DNA from: Planctomycetales bacterium
GTDB lineage: Bacteria > Planctomycetota > Planctomycetia > Isosphaerales > Isosphaeraceae
Direction: 5' to 3'
Length of the DNA: 64,000 bases
Assembly (NCBI GenBank): GCA_027452145.1
Contig: DAIDHB010000112.1
Location: forward strand, 1-64,000
In this document: one piece after another, positions 43,691 to 53,900 of the stretch
How the letters are laid out: each line of letters opens with the position of its first letter
Numbering within the stretch: position 1 is the stretch's first letter
The notes under the pieces: generated by a model
The model's input: only the letters and a program-made list of their open reading frames with translations
Told to the model about the DNA's origin: nothing
The model's database searches: none
Made by a program: the position numbers and the translations under genes

Positions 43691-43752
43691 GCTCGAACAA
43701 GATGGGGACGGGCACCTCGAGGACTCGGAGGCAGTCCCCATCATGTTCGAGC
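43691..43752. terminator. Long hairpin between convergent-side ends
   Basis: GCTCGAACAAGATGGGGAC (43691-43709) pairs with GTCCCCATCATGTTCGAGC (43734-43752), 18 of 19 bases. A 24-base loop lies between. It is 68 bp beyond the stop codon of the kinase gene and upstream of the sulfatase start, so it could end kinase transcription. No T-run follows on either side. Confidence 0.5.
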
Positions 43753-43819
43753 GTGCAAGTCGGTTTTCCGTCGCGGCGCCAGCGCCGTTCGACGAGTCTC
43801 GCAGCCTGCCGTGTCGGGA

Positions 43820-46800
43820 TTATTTTGAGCGAGCGGCGGAGGGTCGGGCGGCCTCGGGGAGCTTCGGCGGCCGATGCGACTCGCGGAGGGCGTCGAGCTC
43901 GGCGCGGGCGGTGCGGAAGAGCGGCTGATCGGGGAACTGCGCGAGGGCGATGTCGAGCGCCCGCCGCCGCGCGGGGATGTCGTCGGCCCGCGGCGTGCCG
44001 TCATAGCAGGCGACGCGGAAGCCGAAGGTCGGAGCCTGGCCGCCGGTGCCGATACGGAAGCCCGAGACGGTGTCGTACGAGCCGGAGTCGAACGCGCCGC
44101 CGCGCTGGACCCAGTTCACTCCCTCGTGCGGCCCCATCGGGTCGATGAGCAGGCCGGACGGGAGCGGGCCGAAGTTATCCCAGCAGTGCTCCCAGACATT
44201 GCCCGACATGTCGAAGAGGCCCCAGCGGCTCGGCAGCTTGCTGCCGCCGGGCGAGGTGCGCAGCGACGAGACGTGCGAATAGGACGGGAGCCAGCGGGGA
44301 TCGTCGCCGAAGAAGAACGTGGCAGTCGAGCCGACCCGCTGGGCGTGGTCCCACTCGGCCTCGGTGGGGAGCCGGTAGCCGTCGGCGAGGGTGTCCCAGC
44401 TCCAGGCGTCGCTCTGGCCCTGGATGCGGGTGTAACAGGGCTGGCGTCCGTCGCGGCGGCTCAGCCAGTTGCAGAACAGCAGGATGTGCAGCCGGGTCAC
44501 GTTGTTGGCCGGGCAGTCGGCCTCGGGGATGCCGGTGCGCGCCGGTCCGCCCCAGTCCGGCGGCCGTTCCTCGCCCGGGGCCGGAGGTTCGGCGAGGAAG
44601 CGGCGGAAGGTGGCGATCGTCACCTCGCGGTCGCCGAGGAAGTAGCGGCGGGTGAGCAGGACGGCCGTCGACGGGCCGGGGACGAAGCCGCCGGGCTCAA
44701 CGGCGATCATCGTGAGGCCCGCGTCGTTCACGAACCAGCGCCGGGACGGCGAGGGTCGAGGCGTGGCGGGCAGCCCGGGGAGCGGGAGGCGCCATTGCCG
44801 CAGCGCCCAGCCGGCGGCGGCGTGGGCGCCGGGCGACGGCGAGTCGCGATGGATCGTCGCGAGGGCCTCGGCCATCCGTCGGCGAGTGGAGGGCGAGAGG
44901 GTCGTCGGGTCGAGCCGGCCCGCGGCCGCGCAGAGGCCGCTCTGGCAGTCCTCGTCGTCGCCCGCGAGGAGCAGGGCGGGCAATGCCGCGAGGTCGCCGT
45001 GCCAGGACCGGATCTGGTCGATCAGGGTGCTGCGCGGGTTCGGATCGGCCGAGGCCGCCAGCATCGGGCGCACGCCGCGCGGGTCGCCCAGTTCCAGGAG
45101 CAGGATGGCGTAGCGCGACCGGACGACCGGGTCGCCGGCCCGCCGGGAGCGATCGAGCAGCCGCCCGGCCAGTTCCGGACCGCCGCGGGCGCGGAAGGCC
45201 AGCGCCAGGTTGCCTCCCTCGGAATCGTCGGCGCGGGGTACGGCGTCGACGAGGAAGTCGATCCGCGGATCCCCCAGGACGGTCAGCGCGATCGCCGCGC
45301 GGATGCGCGATCCGGGCTCGACATCGGCGTCGGCGGAGCCGTCCTCGAGCCGCCGCCGGAGGATGGGCAGCGCCAGCGCGGCGGCGGGTCTCAGGGTTTC
45401 GAGGATGTAGGGCACGCTGTCCGGCGTGGCGGTCATGAGCGAGTCGACCAGCGCCAGCTTGTGCTCGCGGTCGATGCGGCCGGCGCGCTCGCGCTGGGCC
45501 AGGGCCTCGTTCCGCTCGTTCGCCAGGCGGAAGGCGGCGGCCGTGGCGAGCACCGCCAGCGCGGCGGCCAGCAGGATCACGGTGGCGATCAGGGCCGCCA
45601 GCATCGGCTGGCGGCGGCACCACTTGCCGGCGCGCTCGATCGGGCCGACCGGCCGGGCCAGGATCGGCTTGCCCTGGCGCCATCGGCGGAGGTCGTCGGC
45701 CAGGGCCTCGGCCGAGGCATAACGCCGGGCGGGGTCCTTCTCGAGGCATTTCAGGCAGATGGTCTCGAGGTCCTGCGGCAGGCCCGGCTGCCACTTCGAC
45801 GGCCGGGGCGGGTCGCGCTCCAGCACCAGGTTGACGGTCTCAAGCGGCGTCTCGGCGCGGAACGGCGGCCGGCCGACCAGGAGGTCGTAAAGGATCGCGC
45901 CCAGCGAGTACACATCGGTCGCCGGGCCGATCGACCGCTCGTTGAGCGCCTGCTCGGGCGACATGTAGCTGGGCGTGCCCACGACCAGGCCCGACTCGGT
46001 CAGGCTGCGGGTCCCGTCGTCGCAGCGCGCCAGGCCGAAGTCGGTAATCTTGGGGATCGGCGAGCGCGGGTCGACGGGGTCGCCGTCGGCGTCCGCGTCG
46101 GGATCGGCCTCGGCCTCGGCCTCGGTCCGGTCGTTGAGGGTATCGGCCGTGTCCGCGGCCGAGGGCCAGTGCAGCAGGATGTTGGCGGGCTTGAGGTCGC
46201 GGTGGACGATCCCCTTGCGGTGGGCGAGGTGGACGGCGCGGGCGAGGGTTTCGACGAGGCGGGCGCCTTCGCGCGAGCCGAGCGAGTGCCGGCCTGGCCA
46301 GGCCGACAGCGAGCCCCCTTCGACGTATTCGAGGGCCAGGAAGGGCCGGCCGTCCTGGTGGCCGAATTCGAAGACCTGGACGATGTGGGGATGCTGGAGC
46401 CGCGCGAGGATGGCGCCCTCGTCGAGGAAACGGGCGAGGTGGCGCTCATCGGCGAAGTCGCCGGCGAGGATCATCTTGAGTGCGACGAGCCGCCCCAGCG
46501 CGCGGTGGCGCGCCTTGTAGACGACGCCCATGCCGCCGCGGCCGATCTCGGCGATCAGGTCGTAGCCCTCGACCCGGGGCAGGTCGGCGGGATCGACATC
46601 GAACGGGGTCTCGCGTCCTGCGCCGTCGTCGTCGCGGCGTGGGGGCTCGCCGAGTAGCTCGTCGATCACGGCGGCCAGGTCAGGGAACCGCGCGACGAAG
46701 GTGCGCGGGTCAAAGGATTGACCCTCGCGGCGGCGGGAGTCCATCTCGAGGGCGACCAGCTCGCCGAGCAGCGCGGGGCGGCAGGCGGCCGGGGCCGATT

Positions 46801-46930
46801 CGAGGTAATCCTCGGGCGACGGGGACTCGCCGGCGCGGAGGGACGCCTCGAAGCGGGTGCAGAGCTGGTCGACGGCGTATTGCTCGTCCAGGCTAAGCCG
46901 GCCGAGCCGATCGAAGGCGTGGCGGGGCAT
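43820..46930 (-). CDS. Membrane Ser/Thr protein kinase fused to a formylglycine-enzyme-like domain
   Basis: A 1036-residue protein. The kinase domain (about 125-415) has the glycine loop IGRGGMGVVYKA, VALKM, the catalytic HRDLKPAN and DFG (KITDFGLA), and the SPEQA activation-loop end. An Asp/Ala-rich insert sits between HRD and DFG. A membrane segment (about 453-475) is followed by a HEAT-like helical region and, at about 735-980, a formylglycine-generating-enzyme/sulfatase-modifying-factor domain (EVTIATFRRFLAE, YRLPTEAEWDHAQ, GNVWEHCWD, GFRVACY). The last domain probably binds a ligand. It is downstream of an ECF sigma gene, a common planctomycete pairing. Confidence 0.93.
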   Translation of the reverse strand: MPRHAFDRLGRLSLDEQYAVDQLCTRFEASLRAGESPSPEDYLESAPAACRPALLGELVALEMDSRRREGQSFDPRTFVARFPDLAAVIDELLGEPPRRDDDGAGRETPFDVDPADLPRVEGYDLIAEIGRGGMGVVYKARHRALGRLVALKMILAGDFADERHLARFLDEGAILARLQHPHIVQVFEFGHQDGRPFLALEYVEGGSLSAWPGRHSLGSREGARLVETLARAVHLAHRKGIVHRDLKPANILLHWPSAADTADTLNDRTEAEAEADPDADADGDPVDPRSPIPKITDFGLARCDDGTRSLTESGLVVGTPSYMSPEQALNERSIGPATDVYSLGAILYDLLVGRPPFRAETPLETVNLVLERDPPRPSKWQPGLPQDLETICLKCLEKDPARRYASAEALADDLRRWRQGKPILARPVGPIERAGKWCRRQPMLAALIATVILLAAALAVLATAAAFRLANERNEALAQRERAGRIDREHKLALVDSLMTATPDSVPYILETLRPAAALALPILRRRLEDGSADADVEPGSRIRAAIALTVLGDPRIDFLVDAVPRADDSEGGNLALAFRARGGPELAGRLLDRSRRAGDPVVRSRYAILLLELGDPRGVRPMLAASADPNPRSTLIDQIRSWHGDLAALPALLLAGDDEDCQSGLCAAAGRLDPTTLSPSTRRRMAEALATIHRDSPSPGAHAAAGWALRQWRLPLPGLPATPRPSPSRRWFVNDAGLTMIAVEPGGFVPGPSTAVLLTRRYFLGDREVTIATFRRFLAEPPAPGEERPPDWGGPARTGIPEADCPANNVTRLHILLFCNWLSRRDGRQPCYTRIQGQSDAWSWDTLADGYRLPTEAEWDHAQRVGSTATFFFGDDPRWLPSYSHVSSLRTSPGGSKLPSRWGLFDMSGNVWEHCWDNFGPLPSGLLIDPMGPHEGVNWVQRGGAFDSGSYDTVSGFRIGTGGQAPTFGFRVACYDGTPRADDIPARRRALDIALAQFPDQPLFRTARAELDALRESHRPPKLPEAARPSAARSK

Positions 46931-47057
46931 GGTGGCCGACCCCCCTGGGCTGTCTCGTCTCGCGCGGGGCTCCGTCGAGTCACTGGCCGAAACCGCGCGC
47001 GGCCCGCCAGGATGTCGACCCTTGCGGCCGAAATTCGCGGCGATCGCGGCGGGCGGT

Positions 47058-47663
47058 TCAGGTCGAGGCGACGTCCTTCTCCCAGAAGCCGCGGATGAGC
47101 ATGAGCTTGCGTTCGACGGTCCGGGTGCTGCACTCGAGCTCGGCGGCGACCTCGTCGTTGGTGTGCCCCTCCAGGCGCAGGCGCGCGATCCGGCGGAGGG
47201 TGTCGTCGGGCAGCGCGGCCATCAGCCGGTCGAAGTTCTCGGCGATCATGGCGCCGAACTCGGGCGTGGGCTCGGTGCCGACGATCTCGTCGAGCCGGCG
47301 GCCATCGTCGTCGTCGGCGCACCGGCGGTCCTCGCCATCGCGGCGGCCGCCGCGGCGGGCGGTCTGCTGGCGGCGGCGCTCCTGGAACGCCTTGCGCGCG
47401 GTCAGCATGATCAGCACCTGCCAGAGGTCATTCCGATCGTTGAGCCGGGGGAAGCGGTGCGCCCCGCGGCAGAAGCTGTGGAAGGCCGACAGCGCCACGT
47501 CCTCTTCATCGCGAGCGCGGCGAGAAGCGCCGCGGAGCTTCCCCTGCGCGATCTTCGTCAGCGCCACGAAATACCGCTCCCAGAGCGGCTGCGCCGCTTC
47601 GCGGTTGCCGCCGCGCAGCAGGCCGATCCAGGTCGTGACGGATGCGTCCGACGACACCGGCAT
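47058..47663 (-). CDS. ECF-type RNA polymerase sigma factor paired with the kinase
   Basis: A 201-residue protein. I prefer the start at 47663 (MPVSSDASVTTWIGLLRGGN), the usual opening of this group; 47705 is possible. Region 2 contains LWERYFVALTKIAQGKL and EDVALSAFHSF; region 4 ends with LEGHTNDEVAAELECSTRTV and ERKL. It lacks an adjacent anti-sigma gene; the kinase 127 bp downstream is the expected regulator, as in planctomycete ECF groups linked with Ser/Thr kinases. Confidence 0.87.
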   Translation of the reverse strand: MPVSSDASVTTWIGLLRGGNREAAQPLWERYFVALTKIAQGKLRGASRRARDEEDVALSAFHSFCRGAHRFPRLNDRNDLWQVLIMLTARKAFQERRRQQTARRGGRRDGEDRRCADDDDGRRLDEIVGTEPTPEFGAMIAENFDRLMAALPDDTLRRIARLRLEGHTNDEVAAELECSTRTVERKLMLIRGFWEKDVAST

Positions 47664-47857
47664 GACAGAGGTTCCATGGACATTGAGGACTGCCTGATCG
47701 TCCATCCCAGTACGGCCGTGGCGATTCGGTGTCACGGCCGATCGTCCTTTTGCTCCTGCACGTTCTATTATTCCGTCTTCGGGTGTCGGGCCGCCAGGCT
47801 ATCCGGACAGTGTTGTTATAGAACATCCTCCGCAGAGCGCCCGGACGCATCCGGCGA

Positions 47858-47883
47858 GTCGAGTCGAGTCGAGTCGAGTCGAT
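47858..47883. repeat. GAGTC pentamer repeat
   Basis: Five tandem copies of GAGTC (CGAGTCGAGTCGAGTCGAGT...) lie in the divergent gap between the ECF gene and the beta-helix gene (47664-47997). A promoter is expected here for both directions, but I cannot place the -35 and -10 elements. Confidence 0.6.
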
Positions 47884-47997
47884 GCGATGCACGGCGGCCG
47901 TCGATAGAGGCGGCCGCCTCGGCGGGGATCCTGCGCGCCGCGACGGCGCGCGGCGGCGGAGTGAGCCGGCTCGAGACAGCTTACGGGAGACGCCCCC

Positions 47998-50900
47998 ATG
48001 ATCCCCAGACGCGAATCGGCATTGCGGAAGCTCGGCACGTCGTCGTTCGTCCGGGCCAGGGCACGGGCCAGGCGGCGCCCGGGCTTCGACCGGCTCGAGA
48101 CCCGCGAGCTGCTCTCGACCTTCACGGTGACCAACACCAACAACGCTGGCGATCATTCGCTCCGCTGGGCGATCGAGCAGGCCAACGCCAGGCCGGGCGG
48201 CGACCTCATCAAGTTCGACATCCCGTCCCGTCCGCCGTACTCGGGCGTGCACACGATCGAGCTGAAATCGGCGCTCCCCGCGATCACGGGCCACGTGACC
48301 ATCGACGGATACACCCAGACCGGCGCGAAGGCCAACACGCTGGGCGCGGGCCAGGGGGACAACGCGATCATCCTGGTCGAGATCAAGGCGGTCGCCGGGG
48401 CGGGGTTCTCGGGGCTGGTCGTGACCAGGGGCGACGGCACCGTGATCGAGGGGCTCTCACTCGTTGGGTTCTCGAAGGAGGCGGGCGTCGCGCTGAAGGG
48501 CGGGCGCAACACCCGGGTCGTCGGCGACTTCCTCGGGCTCCAGCCCAATGGCGACATCCCGTCGGCGCGGAACGGCATCGGCGTGGCGATCGAGGGAGCC
48601 CAGGGCAACGTGATCGGCGGGCTGGCCAACGCCGACCGCAACCTGATCTCGGGCAACCTGAACCAGGGGATCAAGATCACCGGCAACCATAACATGGTGA
48701 TCAACGACCTGGTCGGCACCGACAACAGCGGCACCGGCGCCAGGCCCAACGGCGGCCAGGGGATCGTCCTGGCGAACGCCAGCAACAACACGATCGGCGG
48801 CCCCACGGTGGCCTCGCGCAACCTGGTCTCGGGGAACGCGACGAACGGAATCGAGGTCTCGGCCGGCGGCCCGAACCAGATCGTCGGCAACTGGATCGGT
48901 ACCAACTTCGCTGGCACGAGCATCGACCCGAACGCGCAGGACGGCATTTTGCTCAATGCCGCGAACGGGACGATCGTCAGCGGGAACCTCATCAGCGGCA
49001 ACGCGACATCGTCGGCCTACGGCGGCATTGCCCTCGGCGCCGGCCCGGGCCTGGTCGCGCAGAACAACGTCGTGACGGGCAACACGATCGGGCTGACGGC
49101 CACGCAGTCGGGCCCGCTGGCCAATGGCGGCTTCGGCATCCAGATCCAGAACAACGCCAACAAGAACACGATCGGCGGCTCGACAGCCGACGCCAGGAAC
49201 GTGGTCTCCGGCAACCTGGGCGACGGCATCAACCAGACCACCACCTCCGGCGGCTTCAGCCAGAATTACGTCTACGGCAATGACATCGGGACGGATAGTA
49301 CGGGAACCCGGGCGCTGGGCAACGGCGGCAACGGGATCTCGGTCTCGGGCGCCGGCGCGATCCTGTATGTCAGCAGCCTGAACCGGGGGCAGGGGAACGT
49401 GATCGACGCCAACAAGGGCTCGGGCGTGTTCGTCGGGTCGGGCGGCGACGCGGTGGTCGTGGGCAACCTGATCGGAGTGGCATCCGACGGATCGACTCCG
49501 CTGGGGAACGCGGGGCGGGGCGTGTTCCTGAACGCCGCGACATCGGCGGTGATCGGGGTGAATGTGATCTCGGGCAATACCCTGCACGGCGTGGACGTGA
49601 ACAATACCAGGGGCTATGTCGAGATCAGCGCCAACACGATCGGACTGAACCAGCAGGGTACAGCGGCGGTGCCCAACGGCCAGGACGGCGTGATCGTCAA
49701 TGGCTCGAACGCGGTGAAGATCAACGGGAACATCATCTCCGGCAACGGCTCGCAGGGGGGCTGGGGCGGCGTGGACATCGGCGCGGGCGCGGCGAGCACG
49801 AACACGACGATCATCGGGAACTCGATCGGGGTCGACGAGAACGGGTCCACGGCCTTCGGCAACCAGGGATTCGGCATCCGGGTAAGCAACGCCTCGACGG
49901 GCACGACGATCGGCGGCACGCGATCGTCGCTGCAATTCAACGTCATCTCGGGCAACCAGGGGGACGGCATCCTGCTGCTCGGCGGGTCGACCGTCGTCCT
50001 GGGCAACGTGATCGGGATCAACCGGCAACTGGAGGCCGCGCTGCCGAACGGGCAAAACGGAGTCGAGATCCGCACGCCGAACGCCACGATCGGAGGTACG
50101 GCCGCGGGCGTGGGGAACATCATCGCGGGCAACCAGAAAGACGGTGTGCTGGCGACGAACTTCTCCGGGTCGGGTGTCGTGATCCTGGGCAACACGGTTG
50201 GCACGACCCCGTCCGGGGCGTCCGGCCTGGGCAACGGGGCCGTAGGCGTCGCGGACATCAGCGCGAGCGGCGTGACCATCGGTGGGGCGGCCACCGGCGC
50301 AGGCAACACGATCTCGGGCAACCAGGGGGACGGCATCTTCATTGGCCAGTCCAGCAACACGGCGATCCAGGGGAACGACATCGGCACCAACCCGGCGGGT
50401 ACGTCCGCCCTGCCCAATGCCGGCCACGGCATCGAAGCCAACTCGAATCGAACGCCGCCCGACATCCTGAACCTGACGATCGGAGGGACGGCCGCGGGCG
50501 CCGGCAATGTCATCTCGGGCAACCAGGGCGAGGGGATCGCGCTGCGCGGGGTGAGCCAGTCGGTCATCCAGGGGAACCTGATCGGCACGTCGGCCAGCGG
50601 CCAGTCGGCGATCGGCAACCAGGGCGACGGCGTCGGGGCGATCGGGTTGATCGGGAGCGTCACCATCGGCGGGACGATCGCCGGCGCGGGCAACACCATC
50701 AGCGGCAACCAGGCCAACGGCATCGTCGCCGCGACTGGCATGCTGATCCAGGGGAACTCGATCGGGACGACCCAGGACGGGATGAATGCGCTGGGCAACC
50801 GCGCCGACGGCGTGTACGTCAGCGGCGCCTCGCCGACGATCGGCGGCACAACCGCCGCGGCCGGCAACGTGATCTCGGGCAATATCGAGAACGGCGTCGA

Positions 50901-53900
50901 GGTCGTCGATTCGCTGGGCCCGGCGGCGGCCACCACGATCGGGAACAACCTGATCGGCACCAGCGCGGGCGGCAAGTCGGCCGTGCCCAACGCCGTCGGC
51001 ATCTACGACTCCGGCAAGTCCGACCAGATCACTTACAACCTCATCAGCGGCAACACCGGCGCGGGGCTGATCCTTTACAACGCCTCGGGCACGAACGTCT
51101 CGGGCAACTTCATCGGGCTCGACGTTAATGGCGAGGCCGCCGTGGCCAACGCGGTGGGCGTCTCGATCGGCGGGACGATCCAGGCGACGAATACCCTCCA
51201 GGGGAATTACATCTCGGGGAACACCGGGGATGGCGTGCTGATCCAGACCGGACTCCAGAAGCTCGTGCAGAACACGATCGGCCCAGCCGTGACCGGGTCG
51301 AGCGGCGTCGTCAACGGTGGCAACGGCGTCGAGATCAATGGCGCCGCCGCCACGGGCAACATCATCGGCGCGCCCGGCCAGGGCAACGTCATCTCGTTCA
51401 ACGCTGGCGCCGGCGTGCTGCTGAGCGGCGACTCGGGGACCCTGATCCAGGGCAACATGATCGGGATGGACTCGAGCGGTGCGAACCAGATGTCGAACCG
51501 CCTCCAGGGCGTCTCGCTCACGTCGGGCTCGTCGAACGACACGATCGGCGGGACGACCCAGGGCGCGGGGAACGTGATCTCGGGGAACGGGGCTCGTTCG
51601 GGCAATGCCGGCATCCTCGTCGGCGGGACGTCCTCGGCGACCCTGATCCAGGGAAACGTCGTGGGGCTCAATGCCACCGGGACGGCGGCCGCCGCCAACG
51701 GCGCGGGGGTGTACGTGCAGGACTCGGCGGCGGGCACGACGATCGGCGGCACGACCGCGGGGGCCGGCAATACGATCGGCGGCAACGGCACGACCGGCAT
51801 CGAGGTGATCGGCTCGGCGACCGGAACGCTGATCCAGGGGGACACGATCGGCCTGGGCAGCACCGGCGGGGCGATCGGCAACTACTACGACGGCATTGAC
51901 CTGATCGGCGGAAGCGGCACCACGATCGGCGGGACCGCGGCCGCCGCCAGGAACGTGATCTCCGGGAACGGCCGGAGCAGCGTGGGCGGCTCGGGGATCA
52001 ACGTCAACGGGTCGTCCGTGACCGGGACCTTGATCGTCGGCAACTTCATCGGCACCGATCTCACCGGGACCAGGGCGGTCGGCAACTCCGACGCCGGGGT
52101 CACCGTCGCGTACGCCACGGTCACGATCGGCGGCACCGGCGGCGGCCGCAACATCATCAGCGGCAACGCCGGCGACGGCATCTATCTCAAGTCGACGGAT
52201 AACGTGGCGATCGTCAACGATTTGATTGGGCTCAACGCCGCCGGAAACGCCGCGCTGGCCAACGGCAGCGCGGGCATCGAGGCGTACAACGCGGAGGGGA
52301 CCACCATCGGCGGGCTGACCGGGCTGAGCGACTTCATCTCGGGCAACACGGCCGACGGCGTCCTGCTCGACGGCGGGACGACCGCCACGACCATCCAGGG
52401 CAACACGATCGGGCTCGCGGGCGGAGCCACGCAAAAGGTCGCCAATGGCGGCGCCGGCATCAACGTGACCGACACCGCCTCGAGTACAACGATCGGCGGC
52501 ACGGTGCTGGGGATGGGCAACATCATCTCGGGCAACACCGGCTCGGGCATCAACCTGGGCGCAGGGACGAATAGCACGCTGGTCCAGGGCAACACCCTCG
52601 GCATGGACGTCTCGACAAACAACGTTCTGGGCAACGGCGGCGATGGGATCACGGATGCCGGCCGCGGGGTCACGATCGGCGGCAACGCCGCCGGCGCGAC
52701 CAATGTCATCAGCGGCAACGCCGGCAATGGCATCGCAGTGAGCGGCGCGTCCGCGGCGAACGCCCTGATCCAGGGCAACACCATCGGCACCGACGGCACC
52801 GGCACGCTCGACCGCGGCAACACGCTCAACGGCATCCTCGTCAACCAGGCCGCCGGCGTGACGGTCGGCGGCACGTCGACGGGGGCCGACAACCTGATCT
52901 CAGGCAACGATCAGAACGGCATCCAGGTCGTGAACGCCACGGGCACCCTGATCCAGGCCAACACGATCGGCACGGATGTCACCGGCACGCTCTCGCTGGC
53001 CAACGGCAAGAGCGGCGTACAGCTCACGGGGTCGATGCAGGTCACCATCGGCGGCGCGGTTGCCGGCGGCGGCAACGTGATCTCGGGCAACACGCTCGAC
53101 GGCGTCCAGCTCTCGAGCGCCCAGTCCACCCTGATCGCCGGCAACCTGATCGGCACGAACCTGTCCGGCACGGCCGCCGTGGCCAACGGCGGTCAGGGCG
53201 TCGACCTGATCGGTGCCACCAGCCAGACCACCATCGGCCAGGCCGGCTTCGGCAACGTCATCAGCGGCAACACCGGCGCCGGCGTGCTGTTCACCAACCA
53301 GGCGCAGTCGCTGACGATGCTGGCCAACAACATCGGCGTGAACCGCACCGGCACCGGCCCGGTGGCCAACGCGATCGGTGTCGAGCTGGCCGGCAAGACG
53401 GCCGTCCTCGGCACCGGCACGACTGGCCAGGGCAACCTCATCTCGAGCAACCTGGGCAACGGCGTGCAGGTCGACGGCACCGGGACCGCGATCACGATCC
53501 AGGGCGATCAGGTCGTCTCCAACGGCGCCGACGGGATCGCCGTCAACGGGGCCTCGGGCGTCTCGATCGGCGGGACCGGCGCGGGGCAGGGGAACGTCGT
53601 CAGCAAGAACGCCGGCAACGGTATCAACCTGGCGTCGGCCACCGGCGCGAGCCTTGTGAACAACCTGATCGGCACCAACGCGGCGGGGATCTCCGACCAG
53701 GGGAACGGGCTCAACGGAATCCTCCTGGGAACCTCGCTGAACAGCACGATCAGCGGCAACGTGATCTCGGGCAACACCCAGAACGGCATCGAGCTGAACA
53801 CGGCCTCGGGCGGCAATGCGATCACCTCGAACAGGATCGGTGTCGGAGTGGACGGCACCACGCTGCTGGGCAACGGCGGCTACGGCGTCTTCGTGCAGAA

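Noticed and set aside
48457-52434. 1325-residue open frame on the minus strand opposite the beta-helix gene
   Set aside because: It is the antisense of a repetitive GC-rich gene; composition is Arg/Asp/Val-rich without any family signal.
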